From Shewanella hanedai (lineage in GTDB: Bacteria; Pseudomonadota; Gammaproteobacteria; Enterobacterales; Shewanellaceae): DNA of 64,000 nt. The stretch is taken from positions 46,566 through 110,565 of the forward strand of contig NZ_VKGK01000022.1 in the NCBI RefSeq assembly GCF_007197645.1, read 5' to 3'. Position 1 is the first letter of the stretch; each line of letters starts with the position of its first letter. A model generated the notes under the pieces. That model did no database searches. It was given only the letters and a program-made list of their open reading frames with translations, and had not been told where the DNA came from. Below are positions 1-9,329 of the stretch, piece after piece. The translations under genes were made by a program, and so were the position numbers.

Positions 1-1
1 G

Positions 2-1495
2 CTTGAACTTGTGATGCCTGAAACTGGGGCTTCAATGGTGGAAGACTTTCCTTTGGCCATTTATGTTTCCTATCCAGAGGGCGAAAAGCCGGTAGAGGCC
101 ATAACCAGTATTGATGTGAACTGGCCTAAGGTTGATATCCACCAAGCCAGTACCGAGTATGGTTTTATTGATGGTGATTCAGCAGAGCTTTTTTACCATT
201 CAAGAGTACAAGATTCTAATGATGCTATGAATGCGACAGATCTTGAGCGTCAGCAAGACAAGCTTTGGTTTGTAGCAAGTGACAATACTCTTAATCAATA
301 TGACCGAGCTGCCGATCAATCTACCGCATGGACGTTAGGTGATGATGCGGTATTTACCGAACTGGCTATTGATGAAGAGGGCAATGAACATATTTGGCTC
401 TATAACCTAGCAGCGCATCAGTTAACTCATTTCAATTCAGTGACGGGGCAATCAACAAGTTACTCGCTTACCAACGACATTGCGGTCAATGGTATTGCTA
501 TCAGCGAAGATAATTTTTTACTGTTAGCTGAAGCCGATGGTCAGGCCATGGTGATGCATTATCTCGTTGATGGAAATACGTTAACTCACACCAACTCTTG
601 GTATCTAGAAGGTTTTGGAGCAAGTGAGTTTAACGACATAGGGTTAATGCCTGATGGTCGTATTGCGGTTTCAACCACTGATGCGAAAGAGAATATCTTC
701 TTAGTGATGGATAAAAGTGAGTTAATTGGTGCTGGACCCATTGAAGATACGGGTGAGTTAGCCTTAGCCAAGCAGTACCCGTTATCAGCTGAAATAGTAC
801 AACCATCAGGCATTTGGTCAATGCATGACGATAGTTGGATGATTATCACTGATCAGGCTGAAATGTTTACCCTTGATAGTGAATTCAACACACAAGCACG
901 GGTTAAAATCGAATTTGATAGCATCAACTGTAACCAAGGTTGCACAGAAGCGATTGTGGGTGGTGTTGATGAGTTTTTTGCACTGACCGACAACGGCTTA
1001 GTGGGGCAATTTAATCAAGATAATGGCAGTTATCAATTAACCCAAGAACATCAAATTACTGTCAGCAATGATGAGGGTGAGAGTTATCGTTATTCTGGTT
1101 TAGGAAAAAATGAAGCCTCTGGTGAGTACTTTTTAGTGCCTGACCAAGGTGGTGAAGATGATAAAGATGTATTAATCATCTTGAACAGCGACTTCACTCT
1201 AAAAGAGAAGCATGTCATTACTTTTCCTGATGAAGTCGACGGCAGTATTTTTGAATACGATGCTCAAGGTGTGCAATATGACGCAGGCTACGTCTATGTT
1301 CTATCGGAAAAATACACCAAGGTCATCAAGATCAATTTAACCGGTGAAATCATCGCCGTGTTCGACCTAGATAATGCTGACGTCTCTGATCCTAGTGACT
1401 TAGCAATCAGAGATGGCCAAATCTATATCTTAGGCGATCATGAAAATGAAGAGCCAGTTCCTCCTGTCTCAGTATTTGATATTGAACTTCACTAG
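2..1495 (+). CDS. 5'-truncated beta-propeller-like protein, possibly SdiA-regulated family
   Basis: The frame is open from the window edge, so the N-terminus and any signal peptide lie outside. About 497 residues are visible. They are acidic, rich in Asp, Glu and Gly, and contain repeated strand-like blocks (for example LWFVASDNTLNQYD and HIWLYNLAAHQLTHF) of the kind seen in six- or seven-bladed propellers. The last ~150 residues run YSGLGKNEASGEYFLVPDQ, then GVQYDAGYVYVLSEKYTKV and DPSDLAIRDGQIYILGDHE. This pattern resembles the SdiA-regulated (YjiK-like) propeller family, but the assignment is from memory of the fold pattern. Function is unknown; it is probably exported. Two Cys (NCNQGC) could form a disulfide. 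A perfect hairpin follows the stop codon. Confidence 0.5.
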   Translation, partial: LELVMPETGASMVEDFPLAIYVSYPEGEKPVEAITSIDVNWPKVDIHQASTEYGFIDGDSAELFYHSRVQDSNDAMNATDLERQQDKLWFVASDNTLNQYDRAADQSTAWTLGDDAVFTELAIDEEGNEHIWLYNLAAHQLTHFNSVTGQSTSYSLTNDIAVNGIAISEDNFLLLAEADGQAMVMHYLVDGNTLTHTNSWYLEGFGASEFNDIGLMPDGRIAVSTTDAKENIFLVMDKSELIGAGPIEDTGELALAKQYPLSAEIVQPSGIWSMHDDSWMIITDQAEMFTLDSEFNTQARVKIEFDSINCNQGCTEAIVGGVDEFFALTDNGLVGQFNQDNGSYQLTQEHQITVSNDEGESYRYSGLGKNEASGEYFLVPDQGGEDDKDVLIILNSDFTLKEKHVITFPDEVDGSIFEYDAQGVQYDAGYVYVLSEKYTKVIKINLTGEIIAVFDLDNADVSDPSDLAIRDGQIYILGDHENEEPVPPVSVFDIELH

Positions 1496-1503
1496 TCATC
1501 AAT

Positions 1504-1532
1504 CTATTCGCCTCACCAAGTGAGGCGAATAG
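1504..1532. terminator. Perfect 13-bp hairpin after the partial propeller gene
   Basis: CTATTCGCCTCAC, a 3-nt loop (CAA), then GTGAGGCGAATAG. The stem is perfect and starts 9 bases after the stop codon. No T-run follows, so it is either a weak terminator or an RNA 3'-end stabiliser. Confidence 0.55.
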
Positions 1533-1924
1533 CACCATTAATTGCCTCATCTCCACAACTCGCAATAGTAAATCCTAAACCGGTCATCAAAAACAGACTC
1601 TAGATCGAAGAGATACCAGTGGCTTTATCCCCAATCTTTACCTCCGTGCACCAACAACATCCTTGTTTAAGAGCCAGTTCGGCTCCTGCCTCTCGCTCAC
1701 TAGCTTATGGCTACGCCATATTCGCCGTGTAGCGAAGCGTCTCCGTGGTGAGAATGCTTTTTGTTTTTCTAAAGACTACGCATAAAAAGACAATTACAAG
1801 CTATGGTTCCCAATAATCAAAACATCGAAATCAAACCAAAACCTAACCAGAAAAGTTCTTTCAACCTTGTGAACTCACAAGGGAGCGATATACTGCTAAA
1901 CAACAACATTTAAACGCCAATCCT
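1533..1924. other. Intergenic region without a recognisable gene
   Basis: About 390 bases with no convincing ORF. Positions 1690-1745 contain short GC-richer inverted segments (GGCTACGCC, then CTCAC near 1690 and GTGAG near 1749). They look like a degenerate dispersed repeat, but no second full copy lies in the window. A small GTGAACTCAC palindrome lies near 1869. Any promoter for the next gene must be here, but none is clear enough to call. Confidence 0.4.
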
Positions 1925-2674
1925 ATGCCCACTCAGAAAATAGATACCAACCCATTAGATAATCCACCGGTCGACCCAACATCTAACCACAAAAAGATGA
2001 CTAAGGCCTTCATCATAGGCCTCCCCCGATCTGGTACAACAAGCGTTAGCGTGGCACTGCTTGAGCTGGGTTTTAAGGTGGCACATCAAGCATTCACTAA
2101 ACAGGCGTTTGAGTTGGCAGATGTGGTGTCTGATGCACCTTGTTTCAGTGATTACAAACAGTTAGCCAACTTGTATCCAGAGGCTAAATTTGTCTACCTT
2201 GATCGCGATATTGAGTCATGGGTGTTGTCGATGCAGATGTTGTTGAGTCGAATGTTGCCCCATTTGGACATGAAAACCGGGCGGTTTCATCCTATCTTAA
2301 AACGCAGCTTTAACCACTGCTTTGGGGTGGGTGAGGTGAGTGATCCTATGGGTACGGATCACCTGATTAGTTGTTATCAGACTCATAAAAAAGCAGTGTT
2401 TGATTTTTTCTGTCCAGAGGGCATATCACAACATCATTTCATGAGTATTGATATCAGTGAAACAGGAAGTTTATCTAAGTTAATTAGATTCTTAGAGGTA
2501 GATAGTGAGGCTGATTCTGGTCACTCAAATCAGGGCCTTTGTCATCTAAACTTTCCTCACTTGAATAAGGGCAGAAATGTTGCGAGTTGGGATGAGTATA
2601 AACACCCTAATAAGATCAATGCCAATGTCGCTGGCCCGGAAAAGCGTAAGTTTTTCGATTATAAATTAGTCTAG
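1925..2674 (+). CDS. Sulfotransferase family protein
   Basis: A 249-residue protein with a P-loop-like PAPS-binding motif, GLPRSGTTSVSVAL, at about residues 32-45. It is followed by the typical FVYLDRDIESWVLSMQ segment at about 90-105, equivalent to the 3'-phosphate-binding strand/helix of sulfotransferases and related nucleotide-dependent transferases. A start at 1997 (MTKAFIIGLPRSG) is also possible, because the first 24 residues are polar and look unconserved. The acceptor cannot be predicted; such proteins modify polysaccharides, lipids or peptides in the cytoplasm. It stands alone, 125 bases before the helicase on the same strand, in a stretch that looks accessory relative to the usual origin-proximal gene order. 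Confidence 0.75.
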   Translation: MPTQKIDTNPLDNPPVDPTSNHKKMTKAFIIGLPRSGTTSVSVALLELGFKVAHQAFTKQAFELADVVSDAPCFSDYKQLANLYPEAKFVYLDRDIESWVLSMQMLLSRMLPHLDMKTGRFHPILKRSFNHCFGVGEVSDPMGTDHLISCYQTHKKAVFDFFCPEGISQHHFMSIDISETGSLSKLIRFLEVDSEADSGHSNQGLCHLNFPHLNKGRNVASWDEYKHPNKINANVAGPEKRKFFDYKLV

Positions 2675-2799
2675 GTTTACTCTAGTTATACTTAGATTCA
2701 ACTTTAATTAATTATAGTTACAACTAAGCTCTTTGTTTCTTCTGTTCTCTTTGCCCGTTAGACTTGCCTGAGCGATCACACCTTATTCTAATTGGTATT

Positions 2800-5310
2800 A
2801 TGTCACCTAAAAACCTCAGTTCAGCTTCTGTTATGACTTCATTGCCCATTGATGCGCTCTATGATGAGTTTGTATTAGCGATAAAAGACAATCACTTAGT
2901 GGTTGAGTCTGATACTGGATCGGGTAAATCTACCCGCTTGCCGCTTTGGTGTGCTGAGGCGGGTGAAAGTGGCAAGGGTAAGCGAGTGCTGGTTGTTGAA
3001 CCCCGACGAGTGGCGTGTTTGGCTTTGGCGGGGTTCGTTGGTGCCCAAACAGACCTTGACGTCGGTTATGCTATACGTTTTGATTCGACGGTCACCGATG
3101 AAACCCAGATCGCGTTTGTGACTCCTGGTATTGCTCTGCGCTGGCTCTCTATGGGGAAAGGGCAAGATGCACAAGCCGATGAGAAAGCGGGATTAGCCTG
3201 TTTTGATACTGTGATCATCGATGAGTTCCACGAACGCCGATGGGATACTGATTTGTTATTGGCCATGCTCAAGGCTAAAGCGGCACAGCAGGATAACTTC
3301 AGATTAATATTGACCTCTGCGACCATTGATGGGGAAAGATTAACCGCTTATCTAGGCAAAGATTCTGGTGTTGGTGCCCGACGATTACAAGCACAAGGAA
3401 GAAGGTTCCACGTGGAACTTAGGTATGAGGCGGCGGAAAGTCATCATCTTCCCGATGTTCGTGGCGTGGAACAGAGAGTAAAAAAGACGGTGTTTGGGCT
3501 GTTGGCTGAGACGAAAGGTGATGTTTTGGTTTTCCTCCCGGGAAAACGTGAAATTCAATCCTGTTTACAGGCATGCGAAGGGGTGGTGACTCAAATAGCG
3601 GCTTCTGGTGAGATAATTGAGTTACTGGTGCTGCATGGCGGTATTTCTGCCTCTGAACAAAAAGCGATACTTGGTCTGTCAAAGAGGCAAAGGGTGATTT
3701 TTGCCACCAATATTGCAGAGACTTCACTGACAATCCCTGGTGTGACGGCTGTGGTGGATTCGGGATTAGAGCGACGAACTCATCAAAGGAATGGTCGCAC
3801 GGTATTGTCACTAGCACGTATCTCTAAAGCCAGCAGTGATCAACGTATGGGGCGTGCTGGTCGTACTCAGGCTGGAATATGTGTGCGTTTATGGGGGATG
3901 GGGGCGCCACTAGAGATGGTTACGCCACCTGAATTACAGCGTGAAGAGTTGGTGGAACCTATGTTAGCCGCGGCTGCTAATGGTTTCTGTTTAAAAGCGT
4001 TAAACTTTGTCGATATCATTCCCGCTAAAGCCTTAGAGATAGCTGACACTAAGTTGAGCGCCATGGGGGCGATTGATGGCCAAGGTAAAATAACTCCCCA
4101 CGGTTATAAGTTACTGCCTCTACCAATCGATACCCAATTTTCTCACTTGATCAGCGCGATGCCCAATGATGAGTGTCGGGGATTGATGGTGGATCTCGCG
4201 GCGGGGTTAAGTGTTTCTCAGCGTCTATTTGTGATGCCTAGCTCTGAGTCTGATCTTAAAGCTCTCAATGAATGGGAGCCGCTAGACTGTGACGCTTTTC
4301 TCCTGATTAAATTAATTCGTGAAAAACCCCCTGAGTGTATACAGATTAATCATGAGGCGCGAAAAGAGGCACGTCTTTTATCCAGTCAGATACGTTCATC
4401 CCTTGATTTACCTCCGTTGAATAAAGCTCTTAATTTGTTAGGTGGGACTCATTTACGACAGGCCTGGTTACTTGAGGTGATAAAGGCGCTGCCTGAGTTG
4501 GCATTTATCCGTCGTGAGAAACGTATCACTGCTTTGGGCAATGGCTACAGTGAAGTGCAGATTGGGCGTGATAGCCGTTTTTGTTGTGAACTTAAAGATA
4601 GTCAGGGCAAGGAGAGTGCTGTTGTTGCTGTGGTGTTCGATCAGCATTCGATAGCAGGTAAGGGCAGTAAACAGACATTGAATTTGGCGAGTTGTATGGC
4701 GCCTATTTCGCTGAATACATTGCTGGAAGCGGGCTTAGGTGAAGAGCGGTTAACTGAGAAGCGTGAGCAGGGGAAAAATCATCGGGTACTGGTGGAGACC
4801 GTTTATGCCGGTAGGGTGATAGGCACTCATCTAAAAGAGGTTGAGGGTGAACAAGCAATTGAAGCTATTGTTCGCAGCATCTCTGTTGGGCGGACATTTA
4901 TGGGGATTGCTGTCCGGATTAATAATGATATTTCAGCCTGGAATATCTGGGTAGCCTTGGGTCTGTCAGAGTGCGATAGGCCTGCTTTAGAGTTCATTTC
5001 GTATTTGAGTGACAAGTTATCGGAACTTGGGGTTGAAAGTTTTGATGATCTTGCGCTTATTGAGGCTGAGGATCTGTTATTTGAGGGGATCCCCGATTGG
5101 CAGCGTGAGGAGTTTGACGCCATGTATCCGACTAAGTTGGCGTTGGCGCAATTAAATCTGACTGTGGAGTATCAGCCGAAGCGCAAGTTAGTGACCTTGG
5201 TGTATGCCGATGGATTGAGAAAAATCGGACCGAAACGCTGGGAGTTGCCTCGTTGGCTGGACTGGAAAATTCAATATCGTAAAGCGAGTCGTGTTGTAGA
5301 CGTAAAATGA
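2800..5310 (+). CDS. DEAH-box ATP-dependent helicase, HrpB-like
   Basis: An SF2 DExH helicase of 836 residues from the ATG at 2800; a TTG at 2764 would add 12. Visible motifs are motif I SDTGSGKSTRLP (about residue 38), motif II IDEFHERR (about 140; DEFH as in HrpB-type proteins), motif III SAT (about 172), TNIAETSLTIPGV (about 310) and motif VI QRMGRAGR (about 348). A helicase-associated region follows. The length matches HrpB, but the C-terminus (GLRKIGPKRWELPRWLDW) does not look like the usual HrpB ending, so 'HrpB-like' is safer than hrpB. Likely an RNA-stimulated NTPase of unknown substrate. The coding sequence contains a degenerate parS-like palindrome at 3404. Its 3' end faces the oriC-like region. 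Confidence 0.85.
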   Translation: MSPKNLSSASVMTSLPIDALYDEFVLAIKDNHLVVESDTGSGKSTRLPLWCAEAGESGKGKRVLVVEPRRVACLALAGFVGAQTDLDVGYAIRFDSTVTDETQIAFVTPGIALRWLSMGKGQDAQADEKAGLACFDTVIIDEFHERRWDTDLLLAMLKAKAAQQDNFRLILTSATIDGERLTAYLGKDSGVGARRLQAQGRRFHVELRYEAAESHHLPDVRGVEQRVKKTVFGLLAETKGDVLVFLPGKREIQSCLQACEGVVTQIAASGEIIELLVLHGGISASEQKAILGLSKRQRVIFATNIAETSLTIPGVTAVVDSGLERRTHQRNGRTVLSLARISKASSDQRMGRAGRTQAGICVRLWGMGAPLEMVTPPELQREELVEPMLAAAANGFCLKALNFVDIIPAKALEIADTKLSAMGAIDGQGKITPHGYKLLPLPIDTQFSHLISAMPNDECRGLMVDLAAGLSVSQRLFVMPSSESDLKALNEWEPLDCDAFLLIKLIREKPPECIQINHEARKEARLLSSQIRSSLDLPPLNKALNLLGGTHLRQAWLLEVIKALPELAFIRREKRITALGNGYSEVQIGRDSRFCCELKDSQGKESAVVAVVFDQHSIAGKGSKQTLNLASCMAPISLNTLLEAGLGEERLTEKREQGKNHRVLVETVYAGRVIGTHLKEVEGEQAIEAIVRSISVGRTFMGIAVRINNDISAWNIWVALGLSECDRPALEFISYLSDKLSELGVESFDDLALIEAEDLLFEGIPDWQREEFDAMYPTKLALAQLNLTVEYQPKRKLVTLVYADGLRKIGPKRWELPRWLDWKIQYRKASRVVDVK
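3404..3419. other. Degenerate parS-like palindrome
   Basis: GGTTCCACGTGGAACT: 14 of 16 bases match TGTTCCACGTGGAACA, and the inner 14 bases form a perfect palindrome. It lies inside the helicase gene. ParB binding is inferred. Confidence 0.5.
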
Positions 5311-5466
5311 GCCGTTTTTTAATTTTTATAAACCCCAATAGAGACTGCCATTTTAAAAAGCAGGAAAAAAATATAATTTAACTTTTATTTCTGTGTTGAT
5401 TCATTGGTAATTTGATGTTGTTTACACGGAAAAGTAGAGGTTTCTGTTAAGTCTGTAATGATCTCT

Positions 5467-5475
5467 TGTGGATAA
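5467..5475 (-). other. DnaA box (perfect)
   Basis: TGTGGATAA on the plus strand is the complement of the consensus TTATCCACA. It lies in the GATC-dense region beside mnmE. Confidence 0.7.
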
Positions 5476-5527
5476 AACGATCTTTTACCGTGCAGATAAC
5501 TAATTTAATTATTTTTTTGCGTATAAC

Positions 5528-5536
5528 TTATCTACA
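5528..5536 (+). other. DnaA box (one mismatch)
   Basis: TTATCTACA differs from TTATCCACA at one position. It lies 52 bases from the perfect box and in the opposite orientation. Confidence 0.5.
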
Positions 5537-5954
5537 GCTTAAAATTTATTTTGATTTTTATCTGAAAAAACCAAAAACTGATCTCAATAAAAATCATTAT
5601 AAAACATCACTTTATAAAAGGATCTAAACAGGCGTTAAGATCTTAAGTTGTCTTTGTCTTGCTTGTTGATATCTCTGTTGATTATTTTGATCCGGATCTG
5701 TGGATTTTGTGTCTTATCGGTGTCATAGAGATCTTTTTTTGATCTCCGATTTACAAAATAACAGGGTGAGAGGATTGATGTTTCCGATCTGTATGGCTTT
5801 CGATTGAGACCACTGGTGAGTAATCTATTGATCATTAATTAAAATCTGTTTTTAGGTGGGGAAATTTGTTGCAAGGAAGCTAGGTTAGAGCTGATAAAGA
5901 TATTGTTAGGATTAAACTCATTCCGGCTGAAACAGCCGGAATAGTCAGGATTTG

Positions 5955-7316
5955 TTATTTTCCGATACAGAAGCTGCTGAAGATCTTGCCCAATAGATCG
6001 TCTGATGTGAATTTACCTGTAATTTCCGATAATGCCATCTGGGCCATTCTGAGCTCTTCTGCGAGCAGTTCACCCGCTAAATAGACTTCAAGTTGCTCTT
6101 TACCGATCAGAAGATGGCTGCTAGCAAGCTCTAAGGCCTCTAAATGGCGACGTCGTGCGATAAAGCCACCTTCCATATTACTCTGGTAACCCATGAGCGA
6201 TTTTAGGTGCTGTTGCAGCGCCTCGACGCCTAAGCCTGTTTTGGCTGAGATACGAAATACACTATGACCATGATCTTCAGTGAGCGCTAATGCTTCACCT
6301 GTGATATCAGCTTTATTACGCACCACTGTCACGCCTAGGCTTTTAGGTAGGCGGTCGATAAAGTCTGGCCAAATTTCACGGGGGTCAACGGCATTGGTCG
6401 TGGTGCCATCAACCATAAAGAGTACTTGGTCGGCGGTTTCTATCTCGGCCCAGGCACGTTCAATACCGATCATCTCGACGGTATCTGTAGTGTCACGTAG
6501 ACCTGCGGTGTCAATAATGTGCAGTGGCATCCCATCTAAGTGGATATGTTCACGCAGTACATCACGGGTGGTACCGGCTATTTCTGTCACAATCGCTGAT
6601 TCTTTACCGGCTAATGCGTTAAGTAAACTGGATTTACCTGCATTAGGACGACCAGCAATCACCACTTTCATCCCTTCACGAATGATGGCACCTTGTTTCG
6701 CGCTGGCGTTGACACTGTCGAGCTTGGTGATAATGCGATTAAGTGAGCCTGCAATTTTACCATCGGATAAAAAGTCGACCTCTTCGTCAGGAAAGTCGAT
6801 AGCGGCTTCTACGTAGAGACGCAGATTAGTGACTTGCTCTACGAGTTCATGTATCTGTACCGAGAACTCACCTTGTAGCGAATTTAAGGCGCTTTTCGCC
6901 GCTTGTTCGCTGGTGGCATCAATAAGATCGGCAATCGCTTCTGCTTGGGTGAGGTCCATCTTGTCGTTCATAAAGGCTTGTTCGCTGAACTCACCAGGTT
7001 TAGCAATACGCAGACCTTCGACTTCCATCACTCGCTTAATAAGCATATCGAGAACTATCTGGCCGCCGTGTCCCTGAAGTTCTAGGACATCTTCCCCTGT
7101 AAAGGAGTTAGGGCCTTGGAAATAGAGTGCGATACCTTGATCAATCACTCCATCATTGGCGTCTTTAAAATCACAGTAATCGGCATAACGTGTCTTTGGA
7201 AGGTGACCAAGCACCGCCATCGCGACATCGCTGGCCTTGTCACCAGAGATACGAATGATACCTACACCGCCACGCCCTGGAGCGGTTGCTTGTGCCACGA
7301 TAGTATCTGTTGTCAT
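5955..7316 (-). CDS. mnmE: tRNA modification GTPase MnmE
   Basis: A full-length 453-residue MnmE (TrmE). With MnmG it makes the 5-carboxymethylaminomethyl group on U34 of certain tRNAs. The N-terminal formyl-THF-binding domain starts MTTDTIVAQATAPGRGGVGI. The G domain has GRPNAGKSSLLN (about residue 224), the switch segment EIAGTTRD, DTAGLRD and VRNKAD. The protein ends in the diagnostic FCIGK, whose Cys is required for modification. It lies downstream of yidC, separated from it by a strong terminator, so it probably has its own promoter in the 117-base gap. Its 3' end borders the oriC-like region. Confidence 0.98.
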   Translation of the reverse strand: MTTDTIVAQATAPGRGGVGIIRISGDKASDVAMAVLGHLPKTRYADYCDFKDANDGVIDQGIALYFQGPNSFTGEDVLELQGHGGQIVLDMLIKRVMEVEGLRIAKPGEFSEQAFMNDKMDLTQAEAIADLIDATSEQAAKSALNSLQGEFSVQIHELVEQVTNLRLYVEAAIDFPDEEVDFLSDGKIAGSLNRIITKLDSVNASAKQGAIIREGMKVVIAGRPNAGKSSLLNALAGKESAIVTEIAGTTRDVLREHIHLDGMPLHIIDTAGLRDTTDTVEMIGIERAWAEIETADQVLFMVDGTTTNAVDPREIWPDFIDRLPKSLGVTVVRNKADITGEALALTEDHGHSVFRISAKTGLGVEALQQHLKSLMGYQSNMEGGFIARRRHLEALELASSHLLIGKEQLEVYLAGELLAEELRMAQMALSEITGKFTSDDLLGKIFSSFCIGK

Positions 7317-7380
7317 TACTGTGATTCCTACTTTGTATAATGGAAAGCTAATTCAAAAAGACTGAGTCTTATATAAAACA

Positions 7381-7415
7381 AAAAAGCGGCTAATACTAAG
7401 TATTAACCGCTTTTT
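7381..7415 (-). terminator. Rho-independent terminator after yidC
   Basis: AAAAAGCGGCTAATAC and GTATTAACCGCTTTTT form a nearly perfect 16-bp stem (one G-U pair) flanked by A and T tracts. It follows the yidC stop on the minus strand and could work in both directions. Confidence 0.85.
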
Positions 7416-7433
7416 CTTAGTTGGAGTGAAGGG

Positions 7434-9068
7434 CTATTTTAAGCCTTTCTTTTCCAAACCAGCGTAGATAATCTTCTGCTGCGTAATCGCAACTAAGTTA
7501 CCGACTAACCAGTAAAGTACTAGGCCAGCTGGGAACCACAAGAAGAATACGGTAAATACCACTGGCATCCACTGCATCATCTTCTGCTGCATTGGATCCA
7601 TTGTTGGTGCCATTGGCTGCATCTTCTGCATAACAAACATTGAGATACCCATCAAGATTGGCATTACATAGTAAGGATCTTGTACCGACAGATCGGTGAT
7701 CCAAAGCATGAATGGTGCATGACGTAACTCAACACTTTCTAGCAGTACCCAGTATAGGGCGATGAAGATTGGCATCTGTAGCAAGATTGGAAGACAGCCA
7801 CCCATTGGGTTCACTTTCTCTTTCTTGTACAGTTCCATCATGGCCTGACCCATCTTCTGACGGTCATCACCAAAGCGTTCTTTCATCTCAGCAAGCTTAG
7901 GCTGTAGATTACGCATCTTAGCCATAGAAGTGTACTGAGCTTTAGTTAGCGGATATAACAAACCACGCACTGTTAGGGTGATTAGAATAATCGCTGCACC
8001 CCAGTTACCTACGATTGATTGGAAGAACATCAATAACTTGTAGATGGGCACTGCTAACCACCAAAGGAAACCATAGTCTACTACTAGGTTAAGCGTTGGA
8101 GAGATAGCTGATAGTGCGGCTTGATCTTTAGGGCCAACGTAAAACTGAGAAGTGATCTCTTGTGTTGTACCTGGCGCAATATCGTAGATAGCGCCACGGA
8201 AACCGATGTTTGCTTGGCCGCCTGCGCTGATGCTAGAGAAAATGGTGTTTTGATCGTCTGCTGGTGGTACCCAAGCAGAAACAAAATAGTGTTGTAGCAT
8301 TGCTGCCCAACCACCTAATGTTTTATCGTCCAGATTCTTATCAGCCATGTCATCGAAGCTGTACTTCTCGTAGCGAATATCTGAAGTAGAGAAAGCGGCG
8401 CCACGATAAGTCGGCATCATCATGCTGCTTTCACTTGCTTTGATGCTGTGTTTAATCTGACCGTACATCTGAACTTGTAACTTCTTGTCAGAGGTGTTGT
8501 CGATGACATAATCAACATTGATGTCGAACTTGCCACGATGGAAGATAAACAGTTTTGTGTACTGAACACCATCTGCAGCAACATAAGTCAGAGGCACTTC
8601 TAATGTGTCTTGACCGGCTGCTAAAGTGTATTCACGTGAAGTGCTGTCGAAATGAGCACGACCTTTCACGCTGCTGTCGATACCGTTGCGACCGATAAGA
8701 CCACTTTGAGCAATATAGTTAATATCTTTAGTTTGCTCTAGTAGAACGAATGGTTCGTTATTATCAAGTTCAAGTTTATGTTCAACCAAAGCTGAATAAA
8801 CGATATCACCACCGATAGGGTTAATCTTAACGATTAACTGATCAGTGCTTACTGTGATGAGTTCTTTCGATGCAACGACGGCAGCAGGAAGTGCTGAGTC
8901 TGCATCAGGAACGTCAGAGCTGTGAGAATCTGAAGCTGACGAAGCGGCGACAACCGATGAAGACTGAGTCGCTACTGGTTGTGGGGCTTGATCTGTCTGC
9001 CACTGTTGCCAAAGCAAAAAGCTGACAAAAAGCAGACCGATAAGCAATATATTGCGTTGAGATTCCAT
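7434..9068 (-). CDS. yidC: Membrane protein insertase YidC
   Basis: A 544-residue protein. The N-terminal signal-anchor (NILLIGLLFVSFLLWQQWQ) is followed by a Ser/Ala-rich linker and a large periplasmic P1 domain (about residues 60-345). The conserved C-terminal insertase core begins near YGFLWWLAVPIYKLL and includes GNWGAAIILITLTVRGLLYPL, carrying the groove Arg (TVR), and the last helix FPAGLVLYWLVGN. It inserts and folds inner-membrane proteins alone or with SecYEG. It lies 3 bases downstream of yidD in the conserved rpmH-rnpA-yidD-yidC block. The basic tail KKGLK is typical. Confidence 0.98.
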   Translation of the reverse strand: MESQRNILLIGLLFVSFLLWQQWQTDQAPQPVATQSSSVVAASSASDSHSSDVPDADSALPAAVVASKELITVSTDQLIVKINPIGGDIVYSALVEHKLELDNNEPFVLLEQTKDINYIAQSGLIGRNGIDSSVKGRAHFDSTSREYTLAAGQDTLEVPLTYVAADGVQYTKLFIFHRGKFDINVDYVIDNTSDKKLQVQMYGQIKHSIKASESSMMMPTYRGAAFSTSDIRYEKYSFDDMADKNLDDKTLGGWAAMLQHYFVSAWVPPADDQNTIFSSISAGGQANIGFRGAIYDIAPGTTQEITSQFYVGPKDQAALSAISPTLNLVVDYGFLWWLAVPIYKLLMFFQSIVGNWGAAIILITLTVRGLLYPLTKAQYTSMAKMRNLQPKLAEMKERFGDDRQKMGQAMMELYKKEKVNPMGGCLPILLQMPIFIALYWVLLESVELRHAPFMLWITDLSVQDPYYVMPILMGISMFVMQKMQPMAPTMDPMQQKMMQWMPVVFTVFFLWFPAGLVLYWLVGNLVAITQQKIIYAGLEKKGLK

Positions 9069-9071
9069 AGC

Positions 9072-9329
9072 CTATTTATTACACCTGTGTTTTTTTTGGG
9101 GGACGGGATCGATTCCGCCCGGATGCAAAGGGTGACATTTTAGTATGCGTCGTGCTGCAAGCCAACAACCTTTTGCAGATCCATGCAAACGAATTGCTTC
9201 AATTGCATATGTGGAACAAGTTGGATGAAAACGGCACTTATTAGCCCCTAAAAAGGGGCTGATGAAGATTTGGTAGCCACGAATTAACGTGGTTGTTAGC
9301 CATTGTAACGGCGATTGAGTTTTCGCCAT
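9072..9329 (-). CDS. yidD: Membrane protein insertion efficiency factor YidD
   Basis: An 85-residue protein with the YidD signature: LIRGYQIFISPFLGANKCRF, then HPTCSTYAIEAIRLHG and KCHPLHPGGIDPVP, with the conserved Cys residues. It is a small membrane-associated factor thought to help YidC-dependent insertion. The start codon overlaps the end of rnpA by 34 bases, which is usual for this pair and implies translational coupling. Confidence 0.96.
   Translation of the reverse strand: MAKTQSPLQWLTTTLIRGYQIFISPFLGANKCRFHPTCSTYAIEAIRLHGSAKGCWLAARRILKCHPLHPGGIDPVPQKKHRCNK

Larger units (their letters stand above)
5440..5840. other. Candidate chromosomal replication origin (oriC)
   Basis: This intergenic, AT-rich region (whole gap 5311-5954) has 11 GATC sites in about 375 bases: 5460, 5479, 5580, 5621, 5639, 5689, 5695, 5730, 5741, 5786 and 5830. 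Random expectation is about 1.5. It has a perfect DnaA box at 5467-5475, a one-mismatch box at 5528-5536, weaker ones at 5491 and 5699, and GATCTTTTTTTGA at 5730, which resembles the E. coli AT-rich 13-mers. In gammaproteobacteria oriC normally lies near mnmG/mioC/mnmE, and this gap borders mnmE, so density, boxes and synteny agree. The rpmH-dnaA gap is the competing candidate. No real gene is seen here; a 66-codon ORF on the minus strand looks spurious. Confidence 0.65.

Noticed and set aside
3419..3817. 132-codon minus-strand ORF inside the helicase gene
   Set aside because: Antisense shadow of the conserved helicase core.
5635..5835. 66-codon minus-strand ORF in the oriC-like gap
   Set aside because: It lies in GATC/DnaA-box sequence; the Ile/Asn/Lys/Arg-rich product has no recognisable feature.
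6280..6816. 178-codon plus-strand ORF inside mnmE
   Set aside because: It is antisense to a fully conserved MnmE; its composition (Ser/Arg/Ala-rich) is that of a reversed coding frame, with no recognisable motif.
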